DNA from: JAOUEA01 sp963797635
Lineage (GTDB): Bacteria > Actinomycetota > UBA4738 > HRBIN12
Assembly: GCA_963797635.1 (NCBI GenBank)
Contig: CAWCPZ010000007.1
Coordinates: 186,001-250,000 of the forward strand
Length of the DNA: 64,000 nt
Direction of reading: 5' to 3'
Shown: piece by piece, positions 23,204 through 32,366 of the stretch
Numbering within the stretch: position 1 is the stretch's first letter
Layout of the letters: each line of letters starts with the position of its first letter
Translations under genes and position numbers: made by a program
Notes under the pieces: model-generated
Database searches by the model: none
The model's input: the letters and a program-made list of their open reading frames with translations, nothing else
Told to the model about the DNA's origin: nothing

Positions 23204-25009
23204 ATGCGACGAACGAGCCTGCTCACCGCGGTGTTCTCGCTCGTGCTGGCCGTGCTCGGACCTGCGGCATGGGCTGCAGGGGAAGGGACCGTGCCGGGCG
23301 GCGTCAGTCAGGACCCGTTCACGGGGGCGCCACCCGCGACGAACGGGGGCGCCGAGCGTGGCGGCGGGTTCACCTTCTTCGGATCCGGGTTCGGGCACGG
23401 GCTGGGCATGTCGCAGTGGGGGTCCTACGGCCTGGCCCTGGAGGGCTGGGACCACGCTCGGATCCTCAAGAACTTCTACCGCGGCACCAGGGTGGTCAAG
23501 GATCAGCACCCGGTGGCCAAGCTGCGCGTGGGGATCACGTACGACCGCACCCTGATCCACCTGGGCGCCCGCTCGGGCCCGGTGCGCCTCTGGATCGGCA
23601 AGCCCAAGGGGAACTTCGTGGCGAAGATCCCCGGCGGCAAGACCTGGACCGTTCGTTCCTCGGGCAAGGGCTACGCGATCCGCGACCACACCGGCGACCT
23701 GGTGGGCGGCAAGGTCTGGGGCGGCAGGGCCAACGACCTGTTCGCCACCTACGCCGACACGGGCTCCCGCGTCTTCGTGAAGGAAGCCGATGCCGTGAGC
23801 GGTGTCGGTTACGCCTACAACCGGGGGTTCCTCGAGTTCAACCTCTACCGGGGCGGCGGCTCGTGGCAGGAACGGGTGATCGTGCCGATCGCGATGGAGC
23901 AGTACCTCCTGGGGATCGGCGAGATGCCGAGTTCGTGGCCGGCGCAGGCGTTGGAGACCCAGGCCGTGGCCGCTCGGACGTTCGCGACCTACACCGCGCG
24001 GAACTACGGGCTGCGCGCCTACTGCAAGTGCGACATCACCGACGGCGCCAACGACCAGGTCTACATCGGCTACAACAAGGAAGGCGGGACCGACGGCAAG
24101 CGCTGGGTGCACGCGGTCAACGCCACCACCCGGCAGATCGTCACCACGCAGCAGGGCAAGGTGATCCAGGCGTTCTTCGCGGCCTCCGACGGTGGACACT
24201 CCGACGCCGTCGAGGACGTGTGGCACAGCGGGAATCCCGCCTACAAGGTCTCCTACCTGAAGGCCGAATGCGATCCCGGCGAATACACGGCGGCCAACCC
24301 GTGGACCGACTGGAAGCGGCAGCTCACCGCCGGCGAACTCACGAGCCGGCTCTCCCCGTACACGGGCGGCATCGGCACGGTGACCGGCTTCCCCAAGATC
24401 AAGCGAGGACGGGGCGGACGGGTGATCACCGCGGTGGTCAAGGGCACGTCCGGCAAGGCGTCGGTGTCGGGCTCGGAGCTCAAGAGCGCCGTCTCGGCCT
24501 GGGACAGCCGGCTCTGGGTCAACAAGAACAAGAACATCGTGGGCACGATCCGCGCGAAGTACGACTCGCTGATGTGCAAGCCGGGGCTCCCCACCTCGTC
24601 CGTCGTCACGATGGCCGGGGGTGCACGACAGAAGTTCCAGGTGGGCGGCATCTACCGCAACAGCGCCGCCGGGGTCTCGGTCTGGCTTCGCGGCGCGATC
24701 TACAAGGAGTACGTCGGCGCGGGCGGCGCCACCGGCCAACTGGGCCTGCCTTCGACGCAGGTGAAACCGGTGCCCGGCACCCCGGGCGAGCGGATCCTGT
24801 TCAAGGGCGGACGCATCTACGCCAAGGGCGGCGCCGGGACCCACGCTCTGTGGGGGAAGGTGCTGGGCGAGTACCTGGACCGCGGCGCGGCCACCGGGTC
24901 GTTGGGCTTCCCCACCTCGAGGGTGCACAGCGCCGGCGGCGGCACCACCGCGACGTTCGAGCACGGCACCATCACCTGCGCCGACGGCGGCGGCTGCTCG
25001 GTGTCCTAG
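23204..25009 (+). CDS. SpoIID/LytB-domain protein with C-terminal LGFP repeats
   Basis: 601 residues from ATG 23204, chosen because a clean Sec signal peptide follows (MRRTSLLTAVFSLVLAVLGP, cleavage after AWAA). GFGHGLGMSQWGSYGLALEG near 63 and the SpoIID core (MEQYLLGIGEMPSSWPAQAL, then ALETQAVAARTFATY near 245) are diagnostic; catalytic Glu is in IGEMPSSW. SpoIID proteins are lytic transglycosylases acting on denuded glycan strands. The C-terminal ~150 residues hold LGFP-type repeats (GQLGLPSTQ, GSLGFPTSRV), which are wall-anchoring modules in actinobacteria. The 110 bp upstream contain no gene. A GTG at 23174 is an alternative start. Confidence 0.87.
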   Translation: MRRTSLLTAVFSLVLAVLGPAAWAAGEGTVPGGVSQDPFTGAPPATNGGAERGGGFTFFGSGFGHGLGMSQWGSYGLALEGWDHARILKNFYRGTRVVKDQHPVAKLRVGITYDRTLIHLGARSGPVRLWIGKPKGNFVAKIPGGKTWTVRSSGKGYAIRDHTGDLVGGKVWGGRANDLFATYADTGSRVFVKEADAVSGVGYAYNRGFLEFNLYRGGGSWQERVIVPIAMEQYLLGIGEMPSSWPAQALETQAVAARTFATYTARNYGLRAYCKCDITDGANDQVYIGYNKEGGTDGKRWVHAVNATTRQIVTTQQGKVIQAFFAASDGGHSDAVEDVWHSGNPAYKVSYLKAECDPGEYTAANPWTDWKRQLTAGELTSRLSPYTGGIGTVTGFPKIKRGRGGRVITAVVKGTSGKASVSGSELKSAVSAWDSRLWVNKNKNIVGTIRAKYDSLMCKPGLPTSSVVTMAGGARQKFQVGGIYRNSAAGVSVWLRGAIYKEYVGAGGATGQLGLPSTQVKPVPGTPGERILFKGGRIYAKGGAGTHALWGKVLGEYLDRGAATGSLGFPTSRVHSAGGGTTATFEHGTITCADGGGCSVS

Positions 25010-25022
25010 CGGCCCGCCGCGA

Positions 25023-25817
25023 TCAGCACGCGCCGCTGGCGTTCGGTTCCGGAGCGTTGCTCGTGCACACGAACGCATCGGCGAACCCGTTCGCGATCGT
25101 TCGCGCTTGCGCAGCCGTCACGCTGCCCGGGCAGGTGAGCTCCTTGTTCCATGCCGTGAGGGCGAGCGATGTGCCGTCGGGCAGGTCGGGGAAGGGCGCC
25201 ATCAACATGTTCCGTTGCGCCGTGGCGACCTCGCCCACCGCCGACACCACGTCGTCGGGGAGCGCCGCATCGCCCGAGTCCCGGTAGTAGGCGATGATGC
25301 CGGCGTGCTCCAGGAAGTGCACCGAGGCCGGCTCGTCGAGCGGCTCGGTGAGGATCGCCGGATCCTGGGCGGCCACCACCTCCTGATAGTGCTGACCGGA
25401 CGTGGGCGGTCGCTGGTCGTAGGTGATCGGCGTGCCCTGTGGCACGTGTTCGCCTGCCGGCGCGTTGCCCAGTGGCGTGATGACCTCGCTGCAGTTCGCC
25501 GCGCTGGCGGCGGTTTGCGCCTCCGCCGACAGGTCGGTGGGTGAAGCGGCCCGCTGCAGCCAGAACAGCACGCCAACGGCCGCCAGGCCGACGACGGAGA
25601 AGACCGCCGCTCGCCGGAAGGCGGCGTGGCGGGCCGCCCGCTTGCGTTCGGCCTCGCGGGCCGCGCGCGCCTGCTCCTTGCGCTCGCGCCGCGCCATGTT
25701 GGCGCCTCCTCGCGACGGAGCCTGCTTCGCCTCAGCAGGATCCTCCACGCTGGTCTTGGGAGCCGTGGTCGCCGGGCCGCTCGGCCGGCGCTGCCGCTTC
25801 TTCTTCCGGTTGGCCAT
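25023..25817 (-). CDS. DUF3105 membrane-anchored protein
   Basis: 264 residues. A very basic cytoplasmic N-terminus (MANRKKKRQRRPSG and a Lys/Arg/Ala-rich helix), one membrane helix (about 70-88, AVFSVVGLAAVGVLFWLQ) and an extracytoplasmic DUF3105 domain with HVPQGTPITYDQRPPTSGQH, VHFLEHAGIIAYY and ALTAWNKELTCPG. The His-rich motif pairs (H-x-P-P-T-SG-x-H; H-x2-EH) suggest a metal site, seen throughout the family, whose function is unknown. It follows a related DUF3105 gene by 18 bp and ends 14 bp from the convergent SpoIID gene. Confidence 0.83.
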   Translation of the reverse strand: MANRKKKRQRRPSGPATTAPKTSVEDPAEAKQAPSRGGANMARRERKEQARAAREAERKRAARHAAFRRAAVFSVVGLAAVGVLFWLQRAASPTDLSAEAQTAASAANCSEVITPLGNAPAGEHVPQGTPITYDQRPPTSGQHYQEVVAAQDPAILTEPLDEPASVHFLEHAGIIAYYRDSGDAALPDDVVSAVGEVATAQRNMLMAPFPDLPDGTSLALTAWNKELTCPGSVTAAQARTIANGFADAFVCTSNAPEPNASGAC

Positions 25818-25835
25818 GGTGTCGTCTTCCGCGAA

Positions 25836-26662
25836 CTAGAGGGCGGCGCCGGCTTCGGGAGCTTCGCCTGCGTACTCGCGGCCCTCGAAGGGCGGGGCCG
25901 AGTACTGGCTCGTGAAGTCGAAGGCCACCGGGAGGCTGATCTGTGAACAGTTCTGCTGACGGTGCCAGGCGCCGAGCGACATCATCACGCCGCTGGGCAA
26001 CTGGCCTCCGTCGCCCTCGTAGTCGTAGGGCGCCACGATCACACGGTCCTGTCCCACGGCCGGTTCGTCGCGGTCGTAGAAGTCCCGCAGCGGCTGCAGC
26101 TGCTGGTCGGTGGCCGTCGGGCTGTACCAGACCACCGACGCGCCGTGCTCGAGCGAGTGGAGCACGCGCGCGAGGTCCGGCGGGTCGTCGTAGAAGCCCG
26201 CGGGAAGCGGACCGGGCGGGATGTTCGCGTGCGGCCCTGAGACGGGCGGCTGGCTCGGGTAACTGGTGAGGGGCGGCATCTCCGGGAACGCGCTCGCCCG
26301 GGGCCCCGATGTGCGCCTGATCGGTGTACTGCGGGCTCTCCGGGTCGTTCACGCCGTCGTAGAAGCCGATCGTCTGCACGTCGTCGCAGCCGGCGTCGCC
26401 CTTCGCGTCGGGCGGCTTGGGCCAACAGGTCGGCGGGGGTGTCGGCGGTGCCGGGCGATGTGGGATCGCTTCCGGGCTTGACCACCAGCACGACCACCAG
26501 CACGGCCACGACCGCGAGCGCGATCACCGCGATGCCGATGTTCCGGTTGCGCTTTCGGGCGGCCATCTGGCGCTGGATCTGTTCACGCTCGATGCGTGCC
26601 TGATCCTTGCGCTCGGCTTTCGTGGGGCGTCGGCTGCCGTCGCCGCCTGCTCGATCGGTCAC
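25836..26662 (-). CDS. Second DUF3105 protein (two frame breaks)
   Basis: About 274 residues after removing a G/C insertion near 26411 and another near 26298. Basic N-terminus (RRPTKAERKDQARIEREQIQ), one membrane helix (IGIAVIALAVVAVLVVVLVV, about 43-62), then DDVQTIGFYDGVNDPE, YPSQPPVSGPHAN, RVLHSLEHGASVVWYSP and MSLGAWHRQQNCSQ, the same H-rich landmarks as its neighbour with modest identity. The two genes look like an ancient tandem duplication in one operon. A bipartite extracytoplasmic protein of unknown role. Confidence 0.78.
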
Positions 26663-26765
26663 GGGCGTTCGATCTCCTCGTCGTCCTCGGAACGCTCAGG
26701 GTACCCAACGGAACGGTCCGCGAGGCCCAGCAGATGCGGTGATCCTGTCGCGCGATCCGGGCCGG

Positions 26766-27891
26766 CTACCCACCACCACCGCACGCCAGCACGCCGAGCG
26801 GCACCCGCCCGTCCTCGACTCGGAGCAACGATCGCGTTTCCTCCCGGTCGAACCAGCGAACCGTGACGCCGGCGCCGGCCAACGCCGTCGCCAGCGCGGT
26901 GACGTAGGCCCCCGCGGCGAACCCCCATCCGGGCTCGAGCGTCTGGTCATCGGACGCTTCGAGCCACGGGACGATGAGCGTGGACGCGTCGGCGTCCGTC
27001 CCCGCCGTCTCGCGCAGCATCGAGGCGACCTCATCGGGGTCCTCGACCACGGTGCAGCCGCGCCGGGGGCCGCCGGGGGGCCATGGGGTCGCACAGGCGC
27101 CGATGGCCTCGATCAGGAGCTCGCGCCCGATCGGGACCGAGCCGGACGCCGCGTCGCCGGTCGACAAGGAGCGGATCGCTTCGGGGGTCGAGGTTCGGAA
27201 CAGATCCTCGTCGGCCGGCCGGATCAGATCGGTGGCCGGGCCGTCGGTCCCGTCGAGGCGGCGCACACCTCGGACGAGCGCCACGGGCACCCGGGCGTCC
27301 TTGCCCATCACCAGGCCGCTCGCGGCCGCGATCTCATCGGCGAGCGCCACCACGGTCGCTTCCAGCGGACGGCCCCGGTCGTCCGGCCGGCCGCGCAGGT
27401 CCACGGTCGCCGGCACACCGGCGCAGCCGATCGCCACGTTGACCACGCCCGTTCGCCAGGCACGACCGAACGTGTCCGTGATGACCACCCCGAGCCGGGC
27501 CCCGAGCGTCTCCCGCAGTCCGTGTCGGATGCGCTCGGCGGTGGCGTCGGGGTCGAGCGGCAGCAGCGCCAGCGTGCCCGTGTCCAGGTTCGAGGCATCG
27601 ACGCCGGCGTTCGCGCACACGAACCCGTGCCGGGTCTCGGCGATCACCAGGTCGCCCCGCCGGGCCACCACCCGCTCGGTCTCGGCCTCCACGGCCGCCC
27701 CTCGATCGTCGCCCGGGCACCAACCGTCCCTCGGCCTTGGACACGATCTTCGACGTGATGACCACGACATCGTCGTCACGGGCGCCCGCCGCCAGGAGCA
27801 TCGGCGTCACGATGGCGACGAGGTCGTCGCCCGGCACGACCTCGGGGATCCCTTCGACTCCGATGATCTCCAGCGCCGGTCCGGTGCTCAC
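26766..27891 (-). CDS. fbiB: F420-0:gamma-glutamyl ligase with a shortened C-terminal domain (frameshifted)
   Basis: About 375 residues once one inserted G/C near 27713 is removed. CofE domain about 1-245: IIGVEGIPEVVPGDDLVAIV, VVVITSKIVSKAEGRLV, ETRHGFVCANAGVDASN, VVITDTFGRAWRTGVVNVAI and GLVMGKDARVPVALVRGV are diagnostic. It adds glutamates to F420-0 using GTP. The remaining ~130 residues end in WFDREETRSLLRVEDGRVPL-GVLA, which resembles the end of the nitroreductase-fold domain of mycobacterial FbiB (about 448 residues), but here the domain is clearly shorter, so FMN-dependent dehydro-F420 reduction may be lost or altered. The GTG start overlaps the fbiA stop (GTGA). Confidence 0.87.
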
Positions 27892-28835
27892 GTCTCCAGC
27901 AACCTCAGCGCCGCCCGGGCCACGGCCTCGGCGGCGTCGTCGTCCACCATGATCGTGTCGGCGACCGCCACCCGGATCCCCAGGTCGCGTTCGATCCTCG
28001 GAGCGAGCTCACGGTCGCGTTCATCGACCAACCAGCCGCGCAACAGCCCCTGGTAGGCGCTCGCGGCTCCCGCCGCCGTCACCTCCAGCCCCGCCGCCGG
28101 CATCAGCCGGTCGGCCATCCCCGCCAGCGGTGCCCCGCCGATGATCCCGCTCACGCCCACCGCGATGTCGCGTCGGGCTTCGATCGCCTCGCGGATCCCC
28201 GGGACCCCCAGGATCGGCCCGATCGAGACCACGGGGTTCGACGGCGCGAAGACGATCGCGTCGGCCTCGGCCAGCGCCTCCAACACCCCGGGTGCGGGCC
28301 GGGCCGCGTCCAGACCCTGGAACCGCACACCCTTGACGTCGTCCCGCCCGCCGCGTTGCACCCAGTACTCCTGGAAGTGCAGATCCATCTCCTGGCCGAA
28401 CGAGACGACGTCCACGCGCGTGGTGACGTCGTCGTCGCTCATCGGCAGGATCCGAGCGGCGATGCCGAACCGAGCGGCGACCAGCGCCGTGATCTCGCTC
28501 AGCGAGCGACCGTCCGCCAGCAGCCGGGTTCGGTACAGATGGGTCGCGAGATCGAGATCGCCAAGCCCGAACCACGCCGCTTCGGGGTCGAACCGCCGCA
28601 GCTCCTCCGTGGCCCGGAAGGTCTCGTCCCGGCGTCCCCAGCCGCGCTCGCGGTCGAACGCGTCGCCGAGCCAGTAGGTCACCGAATCGAGGTCCGGACA
28701 GATCCGCAGGCCGTGCATCCACAGGTCGTCACCGGTGTTGACCACGGCGACGACGTCGTTCGGCGGCACGGCGCGGACCAACCCACGCAGGAACTTCCCG
28801 CCTCCGATGCCACCCGCCAGCGCCACGACCTTCAT
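27888..28835 (-). CDS. fbiA: 2-phospho-L-lactate (phosphoenolpyruvate) transferase
   Basis: 315 residues, CofD/UPF0052 superfamily. VVALAGGIGGGKFLRGLVRA is the nucleotide loop, VVNTGDDLWMHGLRICPDLD near 35 and GLGDLDLATHLYRTRLLADG near 92 are CofD hallmarks, and APSNPVVSIGPILGVPGI near 198 closes the site. It moves the phospho-lactyl/phosphoenolpyruvyl group onto the deazaflavin Fo, giving (dehydro)F420-0, just before FbiB. The ATG at 28835 sits 9 nt from a TACGCT -10; a GTG 9 nt further upstream is possible. Divergent from fbiC with only 29 bp between starts. Confidence 0.93.
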   Translation of the reverse strand: MKVVALAGGIGGGKFLRGLVRAVPPNDVVAVVNTGDDLWMHGLRICPDLDSVTYWLGDAFDRERGWGRRDETFRATEELRRFDPEAAWFGLGDLDLATHLYRTRLLADGRSLSEITALVAARFGIAARILPMSDDDVTTRVDVVSFGQEMDLHFQEYWVQRGGRDDVKGVRFQGLDAARPAPGVLEALAEADAIVFAPSNPVVSIGPILGVPGIREAIEARRDIAVGVSGIIGGAPLAGMADRLMPAAGLEVTAAGAASAYQGLLRGWLVDERDRELAPRIERDLGIRVAVADTIMVDDDAAEAVARAALRLLET

Positions 28836-28844
28836 ACCGAACAC

Positions 28845-28857
28845 AGCGTAGTAGGCT
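28845..28857. promoter_or_regulatory. Back-to-back -10 elements of the fbiA/fbiC divergent promoter
   Basis: On the plus strand TAGGCT (28852-28857) lies 7 nt before fbiC ATG 28865. On the minus strand TACGCT (28850-28845) lies 9 nt before fbiA ATG 28835. The two hexamers are separated by a single base, so each -35 region would fall inside the other gene's first codons. Neither gene has a ribosome binding site, so both are probably leaderless. Confidence 0.55.
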
Positions 28858-28864
28858 CGCGAAC

Positions 28865-31358
28865 ATGCCCGAGGTGACCGGCTCCGACGCCCCTCGGCAG
28901 GTCCGCCGGGCGCTCGCCCGAGCCGATGCCGGCAAGGCGCTCACCCTCGACGAGGCCACGTCGTTGATGGCCGCCCGGGGCGAGGAACTCGATCGCCTCA
29001 TGGGGCTCGCGGCCCGCCTGCGCGACCTGGAGCACGGTGAGGTCGTCACCTATTCGCGCAAGGTGTTCATCCCGCTCACCATGCTGTGCCGCGACCACTG
29101 CCACTACTGCACGTTCGCGAAGCCGCCCGCCAAGCTCGATACGCCCTTCCTGACACCGGAAGAGGCGGTCTCGATCGCCGACGCCGGCCGCCGGATGGGC
29201 TGCAAGGAAGCGCTGTTCACCTTGGGCGACCGGCCGGAGGAACGCTACGACGTCGCCCGCGAGTGGCTCGAAGCGCGCGGATACGCATCCACGCTGGACT
29301 ACGTGCGCGCGGTCGCGATCCGGGTGATCGAGGAGACCGGCCTGCTGCCCCACCTCAACCCCGGCGTGATGTCGTACGAGGAGATCGCCCGCCTGAAGCA
29401 GGTGAGCGCCTCGATGGGCATGATGCTCGAGACGAGCTCGATGCGCCTGGCCGAGCGCGGGGGTCCCCACTTCGGGTCGCCGGACAAGGTGCCGGCGGTG
29501 CGGCTGCGCACGATCGAGGACGCGGGGAGGCTCGCCGTACCGTTCACCACCGGCATCCTGGTGGGCATCGGCGAGACCGATCGCGAGCGAGCCGAGTCGC
29601 TCTTCGCGATCCGCGACGCGCACCGGCGGTACCGCCACATCCAAGAGGTCATCGTCCAGAACTTCCGAGCCAAGCCGGGAACCGCGATGCAGGCGGCGCC
29701 CGAGCCGGATGACGAGGCCTTCTTGGCGGCCGTCGCCACCGCGCGCGTGGTGCTCGGGCCGCGCATGCACCTGCAGGCGCCGCCCAACCTCAGCGACCCT
29801 GACCAGCAGGTCCGCCTGCTCGACGCCGGGATCGACGACTGGGGCGGCGTCTCGCCCCTCACCCCCGACCACGTCAATCCGGAGAAGCCCTGGCCCTCGA
29901 TCGAGGCCCTCGCGGCCACCACCGCCTCCCGGGGCAAACAGCTCCGTGAGCGCCTCACGATCTATCCGGCGTTCGCCGCCAAGCCCGATCCCTACCTCGC
30001 CGGCAAGATGCGGGCCCCCGTGATGGCCCTCCTCGGGCCCGATGGCCGGGCCGTCGAAGGGCGGCATCCGGAACCGATCGCGTGGCAGGATCCCGACGTC
30101 CAGTGGAAGCCCCGGACGATCGCGCTCACCTTCGCCAAGGCCGACGGAACGGGCCTCCGTGGGGACGCGGATGAGGTCTACGGCGACGCCGACACCCCCG
30201 AAACCACCCGCGCGTGGTCGAAACGTGAGATCCATCCCGAGCGGATCGATCGCGACATCGTGGCCGCATTAGCCGCCGCCGAAGCCCATCGACCGATCTC
30301 CGACGAACATGCGTTGGCGCTGTTCCAAGCAGAAGGAGCGGCGCTCGATGCGCTGTGTCGCGTCGCCGACCGACCTCCGTGCCGAGGCCGTCGGCGACGA
30401 CGTGACCTACGTCGTCAACCGGAACATCAACTTCACGAACGTCTGCTACGTGGGGTGCCGGTTCTGCGCGTTCGCGCAGCGCGAGATGGATGCCGAGTCC
30501 TACACGCTGACCCTCGCCGAGGTCGCCGATCGCGCCGAGGAAGCGTGGGAACTCGGTGCCACCGAGGTGTGCATGCAGGGCGGGATCCACCCCGACCTGC
30601 CGGGCTCGTTCTACTTCGATCTGCTCGACGCGGTGAAGGCCCGTACGCCGGGCATGCACATCCACGCCTTCAGCCCCATGGAGGTCATGAACGGGTCCAC
30701 GAAACTCGGTCTCTCCTACGCCGAGTTCCTCGCCGAGGCGAAGCAGCGAGGCCTGGGGACGATCCCGGGGACGGCCGCAGAGATCTTGGACGACGAGGTG
30801 CGCTGGGCGCTCACCAAGGGCAAGCTCCCCGCCGACACGTGGGAGGAGATCGTCCGCACCGCACACGGTCTGGGCATCCGGAGCTCCAGCACGATCATGT
30901 TCGGCCATGTCGATGCGCCGCCCCATTGGGTGGGCCATCTCCGCCGGCTGGCGCGGATCCAGGCCGACACCGGCGGGTTCACGGAGTTCGTGCCGCTGCC
31001 GTTCGTCCATCAGCACGCGCCGATCTATCTGGCGGGCAAGGCTCGGCCCGGTGCGACCTCGGCCGAGCAGCTGCGGATGCACGCGGTGGCGCGCATCCTG
31101 CTCGACGGACTCATCGAGAACATCCAGGTCTCGTGGGTGAAGATGGGCGTCGAAGCGTGCCAGACGGTCCTGCGTTCCGGGGCCAACGACTTCGGCGGCA
31201 CGCTGATGGAAGAGACGATCTCCCGGATGGCCGGCGCCGAGTGGGGGATCGAGATGACCCCCGACCAGTTCGACGATGCGATCCGCGCGATCGGTCGCAC
31301 ACCGGTGGTCCGCACCACCACCTACGAACGCGTCGAACGCGTCCGCGCACGCTCGTAG
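28865..31358 (+). CDS. fbiC: Fo synthase, fused CofG-CofH radical SAM enzyme (frameshifted)
   Basis: About 830 residues after removal of one base near 30370. The N-terminal CofG half has the [4Fe-4S] motif CRDHCHYC (residues about 77-84), LTPEEAVSIADAGRRMGCKE and NPGVMSYEEIARLKQVSASM. The C-terminal CofH half has NFTNVCYVGCRFCAF (second CxxxCxxC), GATEVCMQGGIHPDLPGSFY and LIENIQVSWVKMGVEACQTV. Together they build the 8-hydroxy-5-deazaflavin Fo from tyrosine and the flavin precursor 5-amino-6-ribitylaminouracil. The fused form is the actinobacterial arrangement. Leaderless start at ATG 28865. The break falls in the linker between the halves but is a one-base insertion, not a natural split, because the second half would otherwise start without a proper start region. 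Confidence 0.93.
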
Positions 31359-31360
31359 TC

Positions 31361-31397
31361 GTCAAGGTGGTCGACCATTATCGTCAACTACCTTGAC
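31361..31397 (+). repeat. Inverted repeat after fbiC
   Basis: GTCAAGGT (31361-31368) and ACCTTGAC (31390-31397) form an 8-bp perfect inverted repeat, with a palindromic GGTCGACC just inside the left arm. It begins 3 bp after the fbiC stop and could be a terminator stem or an operator for the whiB promoter. Confidence 0.4.
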
Positions 31398-31534
31398 CAT
31401 CCGAATTCCTGCAGATCGACTTGCTACATCCGCGTACGTCCGACACCATGGGCGCAAGACGAGGGATGAGGCAGGGAACTTCCTCGGAAAACAAAGCTCT
31501 TCAGGGCTTGTCACCGAGGCGGTTCTTCCTTCAG

Positions 31535-31552
31535 AATCACACCGATGTGATT
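31535..31552 (+). promoter_or_regulatory. Palindrome upstream of whiB
   Basis: AATCACA and TGTGATT are perfect inverted halves separated by CCGA, 16 nt before the whiB GTG and just ahead of its GGGGGGAG ribosome binding site. It may be a regulator site or a small RNA hairpin in the leader. The region 31398-31534 is relatively AT-rich for this genome and shows no gene. Confidence 0.4.
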
Positions 31553-31568
31553 TCGGGGGGAGACGAGC

Positions 31569-31796
31569 GTGCATCACTACATCCCTTGGCAAGAACGAGC
31601 GCGGTGTCGCGAATACGACCCAGAGGTCTTCTTCCCCGAGAAGGGAGGCTCATCGAGGGAGGCCAAGCGGATCTGCAGCGAGTGTCCCGTCCGCATCGAG
31701 TGCCTCAACTACGCGCTTCGCCGCGATGAGCGATACGGGGTGTGGGGAGGTATGAGCGAACGGGAACGCCGACGCCTGAAGCGCATGGCGTCCTAG
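31569..31796 (+). CDS. WhiB-family iron-sulfur transcription factor
   Basis: 75 residues. Four cysteines bind the [4Fe-4S] cluster: RCREYDPEVFFPEKG (Cys about 13), then ICSECPVRIECLNYALR with the Cys-x2-Cys-x5-Cys set, followed by the family turn GVWGGMSERERRRLKRM with a basic C-terminal DNA-contact region. The GTG start has a strong GGGGGGAG site. Position next to fbiA-fbiC and the mannose genes is like mycobacterial whiB2 (whmD) and the Streptomyces orthologue involved in septation; the subfamily assignment rests on synteny. It most likely acts with the primary sigma factor. Confidence 0.92.
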   Translation: MHHYIPWQERARCREYDPEVFFPEKGGSSREAKRICSECPVRIECLNYALRRDERYGVWGGMSERERRRLKRMAS

Positions 31797-31826
31797 ACGT
31801 TGAGCAGGGAAAGGGGAGGAGGCAGC

Positions 31827-32294
31827 ATGGCAGCAGCCAAGAAGACCGCCGCCAGAAGGAAGAAGACGACGGCGCGGAAGAAGACCGCGGCGCGCAAGCC
31901 TGCGGCTCGGAAGAAGGCCACGGCTCGCAGGCCGGCGGCCCGCAAGAAGACGACGGCCCGTAAGAAGACCGCCGCCCGCAAGCCTGCGGCCAGGAAGAAG
32001 ACCACCGCGCGCAAGAAGACCGCGGCCCGTAAGCCGGCCGCGCGCAAGAAGGCCACGGCGCGCAAGAAGACGGCCGCCCGCAAGAAGACCGCCGCACGCA
32101 AGCCTGCGGCGCGCAAGAAGACCGCCGCCCGGAAGAAGGCGACCGCCCGCAAGCCGGCGCGTCGCAAGAAGACGACGGCGCGCAAGAAGACCGCGGCCCG
32201 CAAGCCGGCCGCGCGCAAGAAGACCGCCGCACGCAAGCCTGCGGCGCGCAAGAAGACGACGGCGCGACGCAAGTCGGCCGCCAAGCGACGCTGA
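31827..32294 (+). CDS. Histone H1-like Lys/Ala/Arg repeat protein
   Basis: 155 residues, almost entirely Lys, Arg, Ala, Thr and Pro, built from repeats of the type AARKPAARKKTTARKK. There are no acidic residues and no folded domain. GGAGG lies 4 nt before ATG 31827. The repeats resemble the C-terminal tails of eukaryotic histone H1 and of actinobacterial HupB/Lsr2-like nucleoid proteins, but the N-terminal HU domain is absent, so the whole protein is the tail. It would bind DNA or RNA nonspecifically. The same repeats read as an alanine/arginine/leucine-rich frame on the minus strand, which is a composition artefact. Confidence 0.8.
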   Translation: MAAAKKTAARRKKTTARKKTAARKPAARKKATARRPAARKKTTARKKTAARKPAARKKTTARKKTAARKPAARKKATARKKTAARKKTAARKPAARKKTAARKKATARKPARRKKTTARKKTAARKPAARKKTAARKPAARKKTTARRKSAAKRR

Positions 32295-32316
32295 TCCACC
32301 GACGTCGCAGCATGCG

Positions 32317-32341
32317 AGGGGGGCGGTCTTCCGCCCCCCTT
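32317..32341 (+). terminator. Strong terminator after the H1-like gene
   Basis: GGGGGGCGG (32318-32326) pairs perfectly with CCGCCCCCC (32331-32339) around TCTT, followed by TT. A 9-bp all-GC stem, 22 bp past the stop codon. Confidence 0.75.
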
Positions 32342-32366
32342 CCGCTGCCCGGCGCTGGCCCCGTGC

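Noticed and set aside
28865..31358. Split cofG and cofH genes instead of fused fbiC
   Set aside because: The frame break is a single extra base in the linker, the second half lacks its own start region and actinobacterial FbiC is normally fused.
31793..32299. Long Ala/Arg/Leu/Phe-rich frame antisense to the H1-like gene
   Set aside because: It is the reverse complement of the AAG/CGC repeats and carries no family signature; the plus-strand gene has a strong ribosome site and terminator.
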